64,000 bases of DNA from Tenodera sinensis (lineage: Eukaryota > Arthropoda > Insecta > Mantodea > Mantidae), in the NCBI GenBank assembly GCA_030765045.1, contig CM060961.1, positions 141,302,538-141,366,537 of the forward strand. The letters run 5' to 3'. Under the pieces are notes generated by a model that saw only the letters and a program-made list of their open reading frames with translations, ran no database searches and had not been told where the DNA came from. The number at the start of each line of letters is the position of its first letter. Within the stretch, counting starts at the first letter, position 1. The position numbers were made by a program, and so were the translations under genes. Positions 55,704-64,000 of the stretch are shown here, piece by piece.

Positions 55704-56103
55704 GCCCACACACGGCTTGTGTGTTTAAAAACACCAACAGTAAGTTTGTTGGCATAAATAAATAAATAATAATTACCATATGAAGGTTATTTAATCCTGG
55801 GACATAAAGTACTTACAATAGTAAGTCACCATTAGAGTAATTGTCTCTGATGTGAGACTGCCTTTGTGGTTTACAAGGAGAAATACGAACTGGTTTGACA
55901 AATCAATGCCATTCTGGCAGATTGTCACAGTAGCTCAATGGTTAGAGCACTCGCCTGGTAAGCGGAAGGTCTGTGGTTCAAATCCCAGCTGTGGCATTAA
56001 ATTTTTAAGTTCCAGTTCTACCTCTCAAACATTGCCCACACACGGCTTGTGTGTTTAAAAACATCAACAGTAAGTTTGTTGGCATAAATAAATAATAATT
56101 ACC
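55704..56103 (+). mobile_element. tRNA-Thr-derived SINE copy bounded by direct arm repeats
   Basis: The arm (GCCCACACACGGCTTGTGTG to AAATAATAATTACC) occurs directly repeated at 55706-55790 and 56033-56103. Between the arms are the spacer (GGGACATAAAGTACTTACAA) and the best tRNA-like core of the family (55925-55997): TAGCTCAATGGTTAGAGCAC, GCCTGGTAAGC with anticodon GGT, and GGTTCAAATCCC. No TSD; some of the host repeat is missing at the insertion site. The arm-core-arm order suggests unequal recombination or a dimeric template. Confidence 0.78.
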
Positions 56104-56287
56104 GTCTGTGTGTCTGTCAGTCTGTGGACAGTATAACTCAAAAATGAAAAGTGGGTTGAAAACCAAAGTTGGTATTTAAGTTTAATGTCTTTCAAGGCTG
56201 CGCTACGAAGATTTTGAAGATAATAACCCCACCCTAAAATACCCTTAACATGGAACATTTTTCGAAAATTTTGATTTTCTTGAAAAT

Positions 56288-56355
56288 GTAATGTAATAGT
56301 AATAGTAGTAGTAGTAATAGTAATAGTAACAGTAACAGTAACAATAACAATAATA

Positions 56356-56401
<46 letters not shown>
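56288..56401. repeat. (TAATAG)n/(TTA)n microsatellite
   Basis: Trinucleotide and hexanucleotide steps (GTAATAGTAATAGTAGTAG then ATTATTATTATTATTATT). The poly-Asn open frame on minus comes from this repeat and is not a gene. Confidence 0.92.
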
Positions 56402-56402
<1 letters not shown>

Positions 56403-56752
56403 AACAAAGTGAATTACCACCTCCCATTTGAGAACAGTATAAGCACTGGAAAGCTCACACAAATAAGGAATATCCCTGAAATGGTTCACTCCACAAAAAT
56501 ATTAATTTGACATAAATTGTGTGTTATAACAAGATCTACAGATACACTCACACACAGTTGATAAGTTGAGTTGTGATAACTCTACACATGGTGGCATCAG
56601 GTATTGTAAAAATACTTTTTACATATTTTTTCATCAAAACAGTCAAAATAATTTATAGTTTGTTTACAACATTTTATAATTTTTAGATATACATCGTTTG
56701 AACAGGACAATGTCAGTCGGGTCTGCTAATATATATATATATATTGTTTTTA

Positions 56753-57423
56753 AGAGCAGAGTGGTGCAGTGCAAGCATGCTGGGCCCATAACCCAGAGGT
56801 CCTAGGATCGAAACCATGCTCTACTGAGTGTATTTTTTTACTCAGGGGTCTCCATCTAGGGGATATGTGAATTGCAACCACAAGCTACCCAATCTGAGCA
56901 GAACATTACTTCACTTACTGGTGTTTTGCTCCTCACTGTAACTTTTCTATCTGACCTTACCTTGGTCATCTCTTCTTCTCTTCCGACCCTGATGCTATTA
57001 GGGTTCCTGAGGGCTAGGGAGTCTTTATTTTTCCAACCTCTCCATTTCTCTAAACTCTTAACCCCTAACATGCTGACCTGTCATGGCATGTAATACGTCC
57101 TCTGATTGGTAATCAGAGGATATGGTCGGTGAATTTATTTCGATAATTCTCCTGGTCAGGTCGGTGAGAACCATAAACCAACGACAGGTGTGGTCCACCA
57201 GACATTCTGGGGGTTGTGAGAGAGTGATGTGACCGCCAAAACATAAAAATATGGTGCTCTCTAAAAAGCGGTTACTATTACTGCTATTGCTCTCTTCAAT
57301 AATGGATCTAGACCACCTTCAAATATGCCCGGCCACTTCTAGTGCCCCATTCATCAGTGAAAAATATTGGAGAGAAAGAGGATTAATGACTTAATTGTCA
57401 GAAATCCAGCGCTAGCTAACAAC
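56753..57423 (+). mobile_element. tRNA-iMet-headed module-LINE chimera, complete unit
   Basis: A 14 bp TSD (ATATATTGTTTTTA at 56739-56752 and 57424-57437) defines a 671 bp insertion. It has four parts: an initiator-tRNA-Met-like sequence (56755-56825), a 7-T run in a small hairpin (CTGAGTGTA and TTACTCAG), the shared module (about 56840-57300), and about 120 bp of the RNase H LINE end (AATGGATCTAGACCACC onward) with a short AAC tail. A tRNA head and a partner-LINE tail are how many SINEs are built. The length, the T run after the head and the variable LINE joint in sister copies are not typical. Confidence 0.82.
56755..56825 (+). tRNA. Initiator tRNA-Met-like sequence (pseudo-tRNA, head of retroelement)
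   Basis: AGCAGAGTGGTGCAGTGCAA, GCTGGGCCCATAACCC (anticodon CAT at 56787-56789, with the GGG/CCC anticodon stem typical of initiators) and GGATCGAAACC match animal tRNA-iMet nearly throughout. The acceptor stem has one mismatch (AGCAGAG against CTCTACT) and the T stem is damaged. It is part of a TSD-flanked insertion, so it is probably not a working tRNA gene. Confidence 0.72.
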
Positions 57424-57453
57424 ATATATTGTTTTTATATAAATTGTGTGTAT

Positions 57454-57902
57454 TGTAACAAATGAAGAAAACACCAGTTACTGCTATTGACACTTTATTG
57501 TCTTTTAGTCAGCGTAGTGCTAACGTTATACTTAGATTACTTTTGTACAAGCTCAGAGCAACAGAACAACTGCCGAATCACAAATAAGAACTGTCAGATT
57601 GAACTGCTAGTCGGCACGACTCCTCAACGCTTCGTATACGTCTTTTTCCTCCTCTCTCGGTGCTTGGCAGCGACTTATATATCCTTAGACAGAGGGAAAG
57701 TTCTGGAGGTAGAATATTCGGGAGTGCCTGTGGCGGAACGGTCCAGAAACCGCACCGCCATGTAATAGCTATTGTCTCGTACGCTCCTATTGTTGTCGGC
57801 GGCCTGTGGCGGAACGGTCCAGAAACCGCACTGCCATGTAATAGCTATTGTCTCGTACGCTCCTATTGTTGTCGGCAATTAGATGCGGCGGGCACGGTGA
57901 CA
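57454..57902 (-). repeat. 3' LTR of gag-only LTR retrotransposon
   Basis: On minus it begins TGTCACC and ends TGTTACA. It carries a tandem duplication of about 76 bp (GCGGTTTCTGGACCGTTCCG region, 57745-57895 on plus) that the other LTR lacks, which accounts for most of the 449 against 379 bp difference. A purine tract (GAGGAGGGAGCAG) lies just upstream on minus, as a polypurine tract should. Confidence 0.88.
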
Positions 57903-58009
57903 CTGCTCCCTCCTCAGAGCTGGTCGTCCCGACCAGCACTATCACTGCGGCATCTCCCTTGCGCACCGGTGGACTAACCCATCGAACCTCTTTTCCAGGA
58001 GGCACGATC

Positions 58010-58984
58010 CTAGGTATCGCTGTTGGATAGTGTCCCTTGGTCCGGGTAGGACGATGTATGCCATCCTGCTTCGAAATTCTGCAACAGTACCGCCGGTCTT
58101 GACGGTCCCTCGTCCAGTTGCCCTTCTTCCTGGTGTGTTGACTGGCCATCCTGCGCACTTGGAAACGCTTCACTGAGTACCATGTCCGCCGACCTCTGGC
58201 GCACCTTCGCAGCCACCTTGCTTCCGATGGGTCCGGCAACAACCCCCACCACATCCGCGAGAGTCACGTCCACCGCTGCACTCGTGTTCACTCGTGCTCG
58301 GCACGGCCTCTCCTGTATCCTGCCGTCCACGATGATGTCCGCCATTCTTCCGTTCACGGCACTATGCGTCAGGTGCTTGGATGGCTCCGACGGTCCCCCC
58401 ATGTCCCACGCCAAGTCGGTTCTCGCGTGTTGCTCGTTTGCTTGTGCGCTTCCCTGCTGATCGTCTTCCACGTCATATCCTGGTTGGTTACGTACCCGAC
58501 ACACTCCTCCAGGGGATCCTCGACGACGTCCCTGAACTGCCCCTTTGTCTTCCCCGAGACGTACACTTTCGTTATCTGAAACGGGCGCAACTGTCGCCTC
58601 GGCCACTAGGTGCTCCCTTCCCGGGTCCGCGCTATTCCGTCTGCCCCTGGCATCCAGTACTTTGACGCTCTCGTCAACTCTTACTACCAGGGCGCCAAGA
58701 CGTTCCCCGTCGTCCTCCACGACGTCCACATGCTGGCAGAGGTCTTCCACCTTTTCGCCGAGTTCTTCCACGTCTTCCGTCACGCCAATCAGTTCGCCGA
58801 GTTGTTCCACGTCTTCCCTCACATCAACCAGCTCGCCTAGTACTTTCGCGCCTTCCGTCACGACGACGAGTCCCCCGTCAATCTTCGCCGATAGCTCCGT
58901 CTTCATCTTGGACATTTCTGTCTTCATTTCGGCGAATAATTCTTTCATCATTGCCATCATCCTGGTTTCCGAATCTCCCTCCAT
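58010..58984 (-). CDS. Gag-like protein with degenerate retropepsin segment
   Basis: 324 codons from MEGDSETRMMAMMKELFAEM. The N-terminal 110 residues form a coiled coil with heptad-like repeats (VREDVEQLGELIGVTEDVEE). A charged, disordered middle follows (RGRRRGSPGG-like). At residues about 208-245, MADIIVDGRIQERPCRARVN then TSAAVDVTLADVV aligns with the start of retroviral-type aspartic proteases, but the catalytic Asp-Thr-Gly reads Asn-Thr-Ser, so the protease would be inactive. The frame stops at 58010 and no polymerase follows. No zinc knuckle seen. The start is close behind the primer site, as expected for gag. Confidence 0.7.
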   Translation of the reverse strand: MEGDSETRMMAMMKELFAEMKTEMSKMKTELSAKIDGGLVVVTEGAKVLGELVDVREDVEQLGELIGVTEDVEELGEKVEDLCQHVDVVEDDGERLGALVVRVDESVKVLDARGRRNSADPGREHLVAEATVAPVSDNESVRLGEDKGAVQGRRRGSPGGVCRVRNQPGYDVEDDQQGSAQANEQHARTDLAWDMGGPSEPSKHLTHSAVNGRMADIIVDGRIQERPCRARVNTSAAVDVTLADVVGVVAGPIGSKVAAKVRQRSADMVLSEAFPSAQDGQSTHQEEGQLDEGPSRPAVLLQNFEAGWHTSSYPDQGTLSNSDT

Positions 58985-59063
58985 CTTGGTTCTAACGTTG
59001 CAACTTCTGACGACGATGTAATGAAACTAGAAGCAATTTGACGAATCCCACTCCTGACACCAG

Positions 59064-59442
59064 TGCAACAAATGAAGAAAACACCAGTTACTGCTATTCA
59101 CACTTTATTGCCTTTTAGTCAGTTAGCGTAGTGCTAACGTTACACTTAGATTACTTTTGTACAAGCTCAGAGCAACAGAACAACTGCCGAATCACAAATA
59201 AGAACTGTCAGATTGAACTGCTAGTCGGCACGACTCCTCAACGCTTCGTATACGTCTTTTTCCTCCTCTCTCGGTGCTTGGCAGCGACTTATATATCCTT
59301 AGACAGAGGGAAAGTTCTGGAGAGGTAGAATATTCGGGAGTGCCTGTGGCGGAACGGTCCAGAAACCGCACCGCCATGTAATAGCTATTGTCTCGTACAC
59401 TCCTATTGTTGTCGGCAATTAGATGCGGCGGGCGCGGTGACA
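59064..59442 (-). repeat. 5' LTR of gag-only LTR retrotransposon
   Basis: 379 bp, starting TGTCACCGCGCCC on minus and ending TTCATTTGTTGCA. It differs from the 3' LTR by scattered substitutions and by lacking the internal 76 bp duplication, so the element is not brand new. Confidence 0.88.
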
Positions 59443-59454
59443 GTATTAACAAGA

Positions 59455-59810
59455 TCTATATGACGTTTTGAGTAGTAAAATTTTGTCTGTCTCTTACGAT
59501 GTACCAGTTACCAAAAGTCGTCCAGAATAAAGAGGACTTCTGAGGACATTTCCAGAAAATTTACGAAATGCATTTCATTTGTCATGAAAGTATCTTGAAC
59601 ATATGGTATTTTAATCAAAATCTTTTGAGCCAGTTTTAAGAAAATCAAAATTTTTGAAAAATGTTTCATACAAAGGATAGCCTGGCTTGGAGATTTTCTT
59701 GAAACCCTTTGTATCACGTCCTTGAAGGATGCTGAACTTAAATACCAAGTTTCGTATTTAACCAACTTTTCACTTTTGAGTTATGCTGTTAACAGACATG
59801 CTTTGTTTTT
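59455..59810 (-). repeat. Dispersed non-coding repeat, minus orientation
   Basis: Read on minus: GTTAACAGCATAACTCAAAA, CTTGGTATTTAAGTTCAGCA, CTTCAAGGACGTG, then TTTTGATTTTCTTAAAACTG. The order is the same as in 8190-8350. Noncoding. Confidence 0.6.
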
Positions 59811-60560
59811 TTACTCAGGTAATCTCAAAACATACATTTCATGCATATGGTTGGCTCCAAAACATATCTGAAGACATAAAAATTACACATTTTTGTAAGT
59901 CCTGTCACTTAATATTTTTAAACACCAATATATGCAAAGGATTAGATATTATTAATTACCCATTTTTCCTTATCAAACTTGGGCCTATGGGAAAGATTTT
60001 GAATCTACTTTCACCAAAAAGAATTCCAGCTCAAATTGTAACATCAGTGAGATAATGGCCTCTTGTCAGTCTCAATTATAGGAAGTGCATAAAATTTGTC
60101 ATCCTTCTGTATTGAGTGAAAGACTAAACTGTTTTAATTTTTCTATTTTATAAATTACACAACCTTCCGTTTTCTCTTTTTCCTTCACCAGATTTATAAT
60201 TAATACATATATGTACTTGGGCTCATAAGAGCTGTTGCACTGGGGTTTAATTTTTTTATAGGCAATTCTTCTTTTAATGTTTCACATGACAATGTGAATT
60301 AATAGATAATTATTTTTTTTTTATCTCATTAAAAATGGCAGATTGGGTAATCATTGTCATAGACACTATAAAAAGATGTACATTTAAAAATTGAAAATTA
60401 ATGTCTTATTAATTTTCTTTTAATTTGAGGCTGTAAAATGTATCATGTTGTATGTCACACATTTGTAAAAATTCTTTTTGTTTTTGTCATCTTTGACTCT
60501 TTTCTCAAATTGCATACGTTTATTTTATTTAAGCAATCACAGGTGTACAAATTTAAATGA
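59811..60560. other. Gene 2 intron; nothing recognised
   Basis: AT-rich, without motif or repeat that I can name. Confidence 0.4.
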
Positions 60561-60562
60561 TA

Positions 60563-60725
60563 GCTGGTCCTGTAGCTCAGTTGGTAGAACACCTGCCTAC
60601 TGTACCTGCCCCTTGGGTCCCAGATTCAATTCCCGGCTGGGAGGTTGGGAATGTTTCTTCCACTAGGATTATTCCCCATCTTCCCTAGAGTCTGGAAGTA
60701 CAAATGGTAGTGTGAATTTAATATA
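60563..60725 (+). mobile_element. tRNA-derived SINE
   Basis: The head has GTCCTGTAGCTCAGTTGGTA (A box) and GATTCAATTCCCGGCTGGGA (B box). The body has TTCTTCCACTAGGATTATTC and AGAGTCTGGAAGTACAAATG, then an A-rich end (AATAAATTTTTAAAAAAAAC). A minus relative is at 33987-34110. Confidence 0.78.
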
Positions 60726-60910
60726 ATAAATTTTTAAAAAAAACACTGGTAAACAAGTGAACACTATTGTGGTTGAGCAGTTGTTCCAAGAGATTGAAAG
60801 CCACTGATATGACCTTCAAGTTAAATTGAACATTTTAAATTTTTTTAATGAGAAATATTTATATTTTGTTTAATTTATTGAATGTTTTTATCTTCTATCT
60901 TTCTTTGCAG

Positions 60911-61200
60911 TCAAAACCATTTAAACTCCAGAGGAAAGAAAGCATTATTTCAAGAAGTGGAACTCTGCGCTTGTGGAGTGGTAATGATGAAAGTGAAAAT
61001 ATTAAGACTGCAAATACCCTAAATATTCTAAGCAGACATTGCAGCCCATTATATAGCATAATGTTCAGACATCAGGCAATAAAGCATTTTGAAACAGCTT
61101 CAGATGAGTCTGGAGAAGAGGATGAAGAAGAGGAAGAAAAAGGTTGCAGTATTGATGATAGAGAAGAGAGTATACACAATCATTCTTCCTCCCTTAATAG
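60911..61200 (+). CDS. Gene 2, third coding exon (acidic, Ser-rich)
   Basis: The acceptor is TTTCTTTGCAG. The frame set by the previous exon continues SKPFKLQRKESIISRSGTL, RLWSGNDESENIKTANTL, NILSRHCSPLYSIMFRHQ, AIKHFETASDESGEEDEEEE. It then reaches a likely donor at AATAG|GTTATT (61200/61201), leaving two nucleotides. If that donor is not used the frame stops at 61243. An earlier GT at about 61142 (AAAAG|GTTGCA) is an alternative. The exon has a basic Ser-rich start that resembles kinase sites, a hydrophobic middle and an acidic tail, with no domain I recognise. The gene probably continues past the window. Confidence 0.6.
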
Positions 61201-61949
61201 GTTATTGTTGCATTTAAGTATTTACTGCATGCTTAATAAATGAATAGCATTTTCATTTATAGTTTCACAATTCCACTAGATGAACGTTTCTTCGAGAGTT
61301 GGTATTCTGCATCATGTGTTCCTCTCTTGAATTAAAATGAGTGATTATCTCTGTCTTTTATTATCAATTTGATTTAGTAGTAAGGTGTGTTGTGACCATC
61401 CTGGAGTTCCACTCAATACCATATTATGCAATTATTGGTTAACCATATTGCTGTGTAGGTACTCACAATAATGGAAGCCATTCTATATTGTGTATACCAC
61501 AATCACAGTTCATGCTTATGCATTAAGTATAGTATTTTACAAAAAGAAACAAGTGGTCTTTCCTCCCATTTCTTATTTAAGTAGGTATCACGTGGATTAC
61601 AATACAATATTAAAATCTACCTCTTTTTGCCAAATAGTACTTTCTTCTACATATGCACTTTAAGTGCTTATTTTACCCAAATTTTGTGTTTCTAAGAATT
61701 TATTTAGCTAATTTTTATTGCCTATTTAAGTGCCTATTTTGCTCATTTTCAGTGTATTTTTGCCTGCCTATTTCACAGATTTTTAGTGCCTATAAATCCG
61801 CCCCCTAATCATAACTCATGAATTCTTACCTACAAAAGGTGGGGTTATTTTTTGAGTAAAAGTGGTGTTATTTTTACTCAAAAGTGAGGTTCCAAAAAGT
61901 AGGTTATTTTCAAATAGTTTATTTGGGCATTTATTAACATATACAGTAT
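61201..61949. other. Intergenic or intron; degenerate hAT flank
   Basis: No gene. Repeated phrases (AGTGCCTATTTTGC, TTTAGTGCCTATAAATCC) near 61670-61800 probably belong to the outer part of the adjacent hAT element. Confidence 0.4.
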
Positions 61950-63700
61950 ACCATTTGGTGCAACCATTACACTTAGTTTTCATATGCAAAGACTGACATA
62001 ATGTACAGATTATTTTTGTTCAGATTTGTTCGCATAATAAGAACACTGTTACAGCAAGACAAAAAATGCTCAGTCCACATTTGCATAAGGTAAATATATT
62101 AGTTGCATGGGCTTTGCACCAAAGATTGATTTTAAAATACTCGCAGCTTTCAACACAGTCCTTATATCAGATTCACAGGTTGAGTCATGTTTAACTACAC
62201 AGTCCTCCTGAAATTAATTTATCCTGATCCAGTTCCTTAAGATAAGGTTTGGTGAAGTCTGTCAGGGGAGATGGATTTATTTCTTTTAGGATACAGTACT
62301 GCAAGCTTCTTAAAAATGTCCCTTGCTGCATCTTGTGACATCAGTAGATTGAGTTTCACTAACATTTTTTAAGTAACTTGCTTAAAGGAGGTTTTAATAG
62401 CAGCTGTTTGTTGCAAGTTGCATTGAAAATGACACTGTGCTCTATGGTTTTGAATTGTATCTCCAGTTTTCACAGTTCTTCATAAAGAAGATGAGCAGTA
62501 GGATATTTTAATCCTTCTAGTTTGGTTACTATTTCAACAAGGCACTGAAAATGTTTCTTGATGAAAATAGCTTGGGAACGAGCACCAGACACCTCTTCAG
62601 TACTGTGAGATACAAAGTAATTCATGCCACTTTTGGCAATATTTTTTAGTTCCTCTGATTTATACAGTTCAATAATATTTTGCAGATAATTTGCCAAATA
62701 AAATGCATTGATGAATTATGAATTCCATCAAGTTGGGAACATTTGACAGTTTGTCCCTGCCTTCTCCTTGAGAAAGGTGAACTACAGATGTTTTCTTTTC
62801 CTGCTGTTAAGAAATAAACTCTTGGCCTTGGTCACTGCAGCATTCAATTGTGGTAATTCTTGAAGACAATTGAGGGGGTCAGCGCAACAGTGGTCTAACC
62901 CTCCCCAATACACAATTTGCAATATTGAGGCCATCTGTGAGGTTTTCATGTGAACTATCTTCCCACTATGTGGCTTAGACCAAAACCCATTCCTTATTAT
63001 TAAATTGAAGCTCCTAATATTTTCCCTCAGAAAAAAAGATTAGCAGCACACCACAAAATCTATTATGTATCAAAAATGTTTTAGCACTGATCAATGCATT
63101 GTGGTTTAATAAGCTGAGAAAGTATCAGTAAAAAATCAATATGATTTAAATGAGCTTTTCCTCATCCTAAAAAGAACCAGGAGTGTTTAACTTTAACTCA
63201 GTTTTTCTCCATGTTTAGAAAAGATGAGTTAGACCACTGTTGCACTGACCCCCTCAATTGTTGACAAGAAGGTTCATGTATGAGCCCAGCTTTGTATGTA
63301 TATTAAATTATCTAAAACTAGTTCCACACATTTTGACATATTGCAAGCAGAATCCATCACTATACAGTTCACTGCACCACAATCTAATGGATTCCTAATG
63401 GAATCAAGCATTGCCCTTATGCAGTTTTAGCATTTGCAGACTCAAGAAAATGTATGCCAGTAACCACTAATTCAGGAACCGAATCACCAATATTACGAAT
63501 AAGGCTGCAAAAACACACCATCCCATTTTGTCTGTGGGCTCATCACAGGCAAAGTCACCTTTCTTTTCTTTCACCTTTAGTACAACTTCTTCTTTTCAGA
63601 TGCTAGCTGCTTCTTGCATGTGACAGATTTTCACCTCTAAAGAGGTTATTAGAAAAAATAACACAGCTATAAGTATAAACTCAGTTGAGAACTATGTTAA
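61950..63700 (-). mobile_element. hAT-family transposase remnant
   Basis: On minus, in order and with several stops: CGAVNCIVMDSACNMSKCVE (core Asp region, about 63370), SWAHT and then, after a MITE, LPQLNAAVTKAKSLFLNS (about 62840), KAGTNCQMFPTWWNS (the usual CPTRWNS motif, altered), YLQNIIELYKSEELKNIAKS, SGARSQAIFIKKHFQCLVEI, LAVLYPKRNKSISPD, and TEHFLSCCNSVLIMRTNL (the C-terminal dimerisation segment, usually ERSFS-YK-VL--RR-NL) at about 62000. The full length of the protein can be followed, but it is inactive. Terminal repeats were not identified. Confidence 0.75.
62868..63260. mobile_element. MITE inside hAT remnant
   Basis: The ends CAATTGAGGGGGTCAGCGCA and TGCACTGACCCCCTCAATTG pair over 32-33 bp (to GTGGTCTAAC). 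It splits the hAT coding sequence between SWAHT and LPQLN. Flanks TTGAAGA and TTGACAAGA may be a worn TSD. The 393 bp interior is non-coding. Confidence 0.78.
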
Positions 63701-64000
63701 CATTTAAAAGCACTTTTGCTCCAACTTGTAATAATATTTAAAACAGTACTAGTTTCAGAGACGGCCCTCTCCATCATTCAGCTGTTTGGTCGACTGATTC
63801 AATGCCAGGTAACTGCCTCCCCCTTCCCTCGTTGCCTAGCCTGCTACTCTTCCCATTTGTCAGTTGTAAGACATTGTCTATCGTTGGTATATCAAAATTC
63901 ATTACTTAATAATATAAATGCTCTCCCACACTGTTAACTCCCAATAATTCTTTGCTGGTTTTAAAAGCTTGATATCTTAGCTAATATAATGGCTGCATGA
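63701..64000. other. Window end; nothing recognised
   Basis: No gene or element assigned. Confidence 0.4.

Larger units (their letters stand above)
55570..56530. repeat. Dispersed non-coding repeat, interrupted and partly inverted
   Basis: 55570-55703 and 56104-56287 are the two halves of the repeat also seen at 8034-8350, split by a SINE. 56402-56530 is a further part of the same repeat (the 8527-8640 region) but in reverse orientation, with the (TTA)n run between. This implies an inversion at the microsatellite. Confidence 0.6.
57454..59442 (-). mobile_element. Gag-only LTR retrotransposon (non-autonomous, about 2 kb)
   Basis: Two similar LTRs flank a GC-rich interior, and GTAT is duplicated outside (57450-57453 and 59443-59446). 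Directly after the 5' LTR on minus comes TGGTGTCAGGAGTGGGATTC, a plausible primer-binding site starting TGG. The interior holds one ORF with a gag-like coiled coil and a damaged protease, and no RT, RNase H or integrase. The 4 bp TSD and layout suggest a Ty3/gypsy derivative that needs helper enzymes. Its base composition contrasts sharply with the surrounding AT-rich DNA. Confidence 0.85.

Noticed and set aside
55925..55997. Functional tRNA-Thr gene
   Set aside because: The cloverleaf-like core lies inside a dispersed SINE with several other copies in the window and variable anticodons (GGT, TGT, GGC).
56064..56489. Minus-strand ORF with a poly-Asn run
   Set aside because: Produced by the (TTA)n microsatellite inside a non-coding repeat.
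58182..59021. Several long plus-strand ORFs in 58.2-59.0 kb
   Set aside because: The region is GC-rich, so stops are rare; the meaningful frame is the minus-strand gag-like ORF between the two LTRs.
57454..59442. GC-rich block as bacterial or endosymbiont transfer
   Set aside because: It has paired LTRs, a TSD, a primer site and a retropepsin-like segment, so a retrotransposon explains it fully.

Overview
This is a stretch of animal nuclear genome: AT-rich, intron-rich and saturated with transposable elements. Two interrupted host genes, GT-AG splice sites and introns of 7-16 kb show it is eukaryotic. The transposon mix (CR1/jockey-type and RNase H-bearing LINEs, a Penelope-like element with GIY-YIG, mariner-like, piggyBac-like, hAT and LTR elements, several tRNA-derived SINE families) fits an arthropod with a large genome. 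A cockroach- or termite-like insect is my best guess, from general impression only.

Host genes. On the minus strand, four consecutive exons (29716-29819, 19039-19188, 5704-5875, 4270-4417) join in phase to encode about 191 residues of alpha-tubulin N-acetyltransferase (Atat/MEC-17), covering the catalytic domain with both catalytic residues kept. The 3' end is uncertain; one candidate terminal exon lies at 3138-3208. Head to head with it on the plus strand is a second gene, with a probable 5' UTR exon at 30590-30678 and in-phase coding exons at 37709-37798, 44571-44702 and 60911-61200. It encodes a Ser-rich, acidic protein I do not recognise. The roughly 770 bp between the genes is the likely shared promoter.

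Mobile layer. Introns and flanks are nested insertions, many dated by target-site duplications (TSDs). The left part (0-20 kb) holds a hAT-like MITE, a solo LTR carrying a SINE, a LINE split by a 2.2 kb repeat-rich insert and by a 149 bp fold-back insert, a Penelope-like fragment with GIY-YIG and palindromic ends, a 5'-truncated CR1-group LINE, and copies of a LINE with RNase H. The middle (20-46 kb) holds two mariner-like remnants (one split by a second solo LTR), a tandemly duplicated palindromic unit, SINEs, a DDE transposase gene broken by a MITE, and a piggyBac-like element. The right part (46-64 kb) holds a nearly full-length CR1-type LINE with two frame breaks, a mariner-like element with long inverted repeats, a diverged tandem array, a 2 kb gag-only LTR retrotransposon and a hAT transposase remnant with a MITE inside.

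Most interesting pattern. A conserved non-coding module of about 450 bp is repeatedly fused, in the same orientation, to 3' ends of different length from the RNase H LINE. Three of these fusions are bounded by TSDs, so each moved as one unit; one begins with an initiator-tRNA-Met-like sequence and another has a twin-priming-type inversion. This looks like a LINE-mobilised chimeric or SINE-like family formed by template switching. A tRNA-Thr-derived SINE with its tRNA in the middle of the element is a second unusual pattern.
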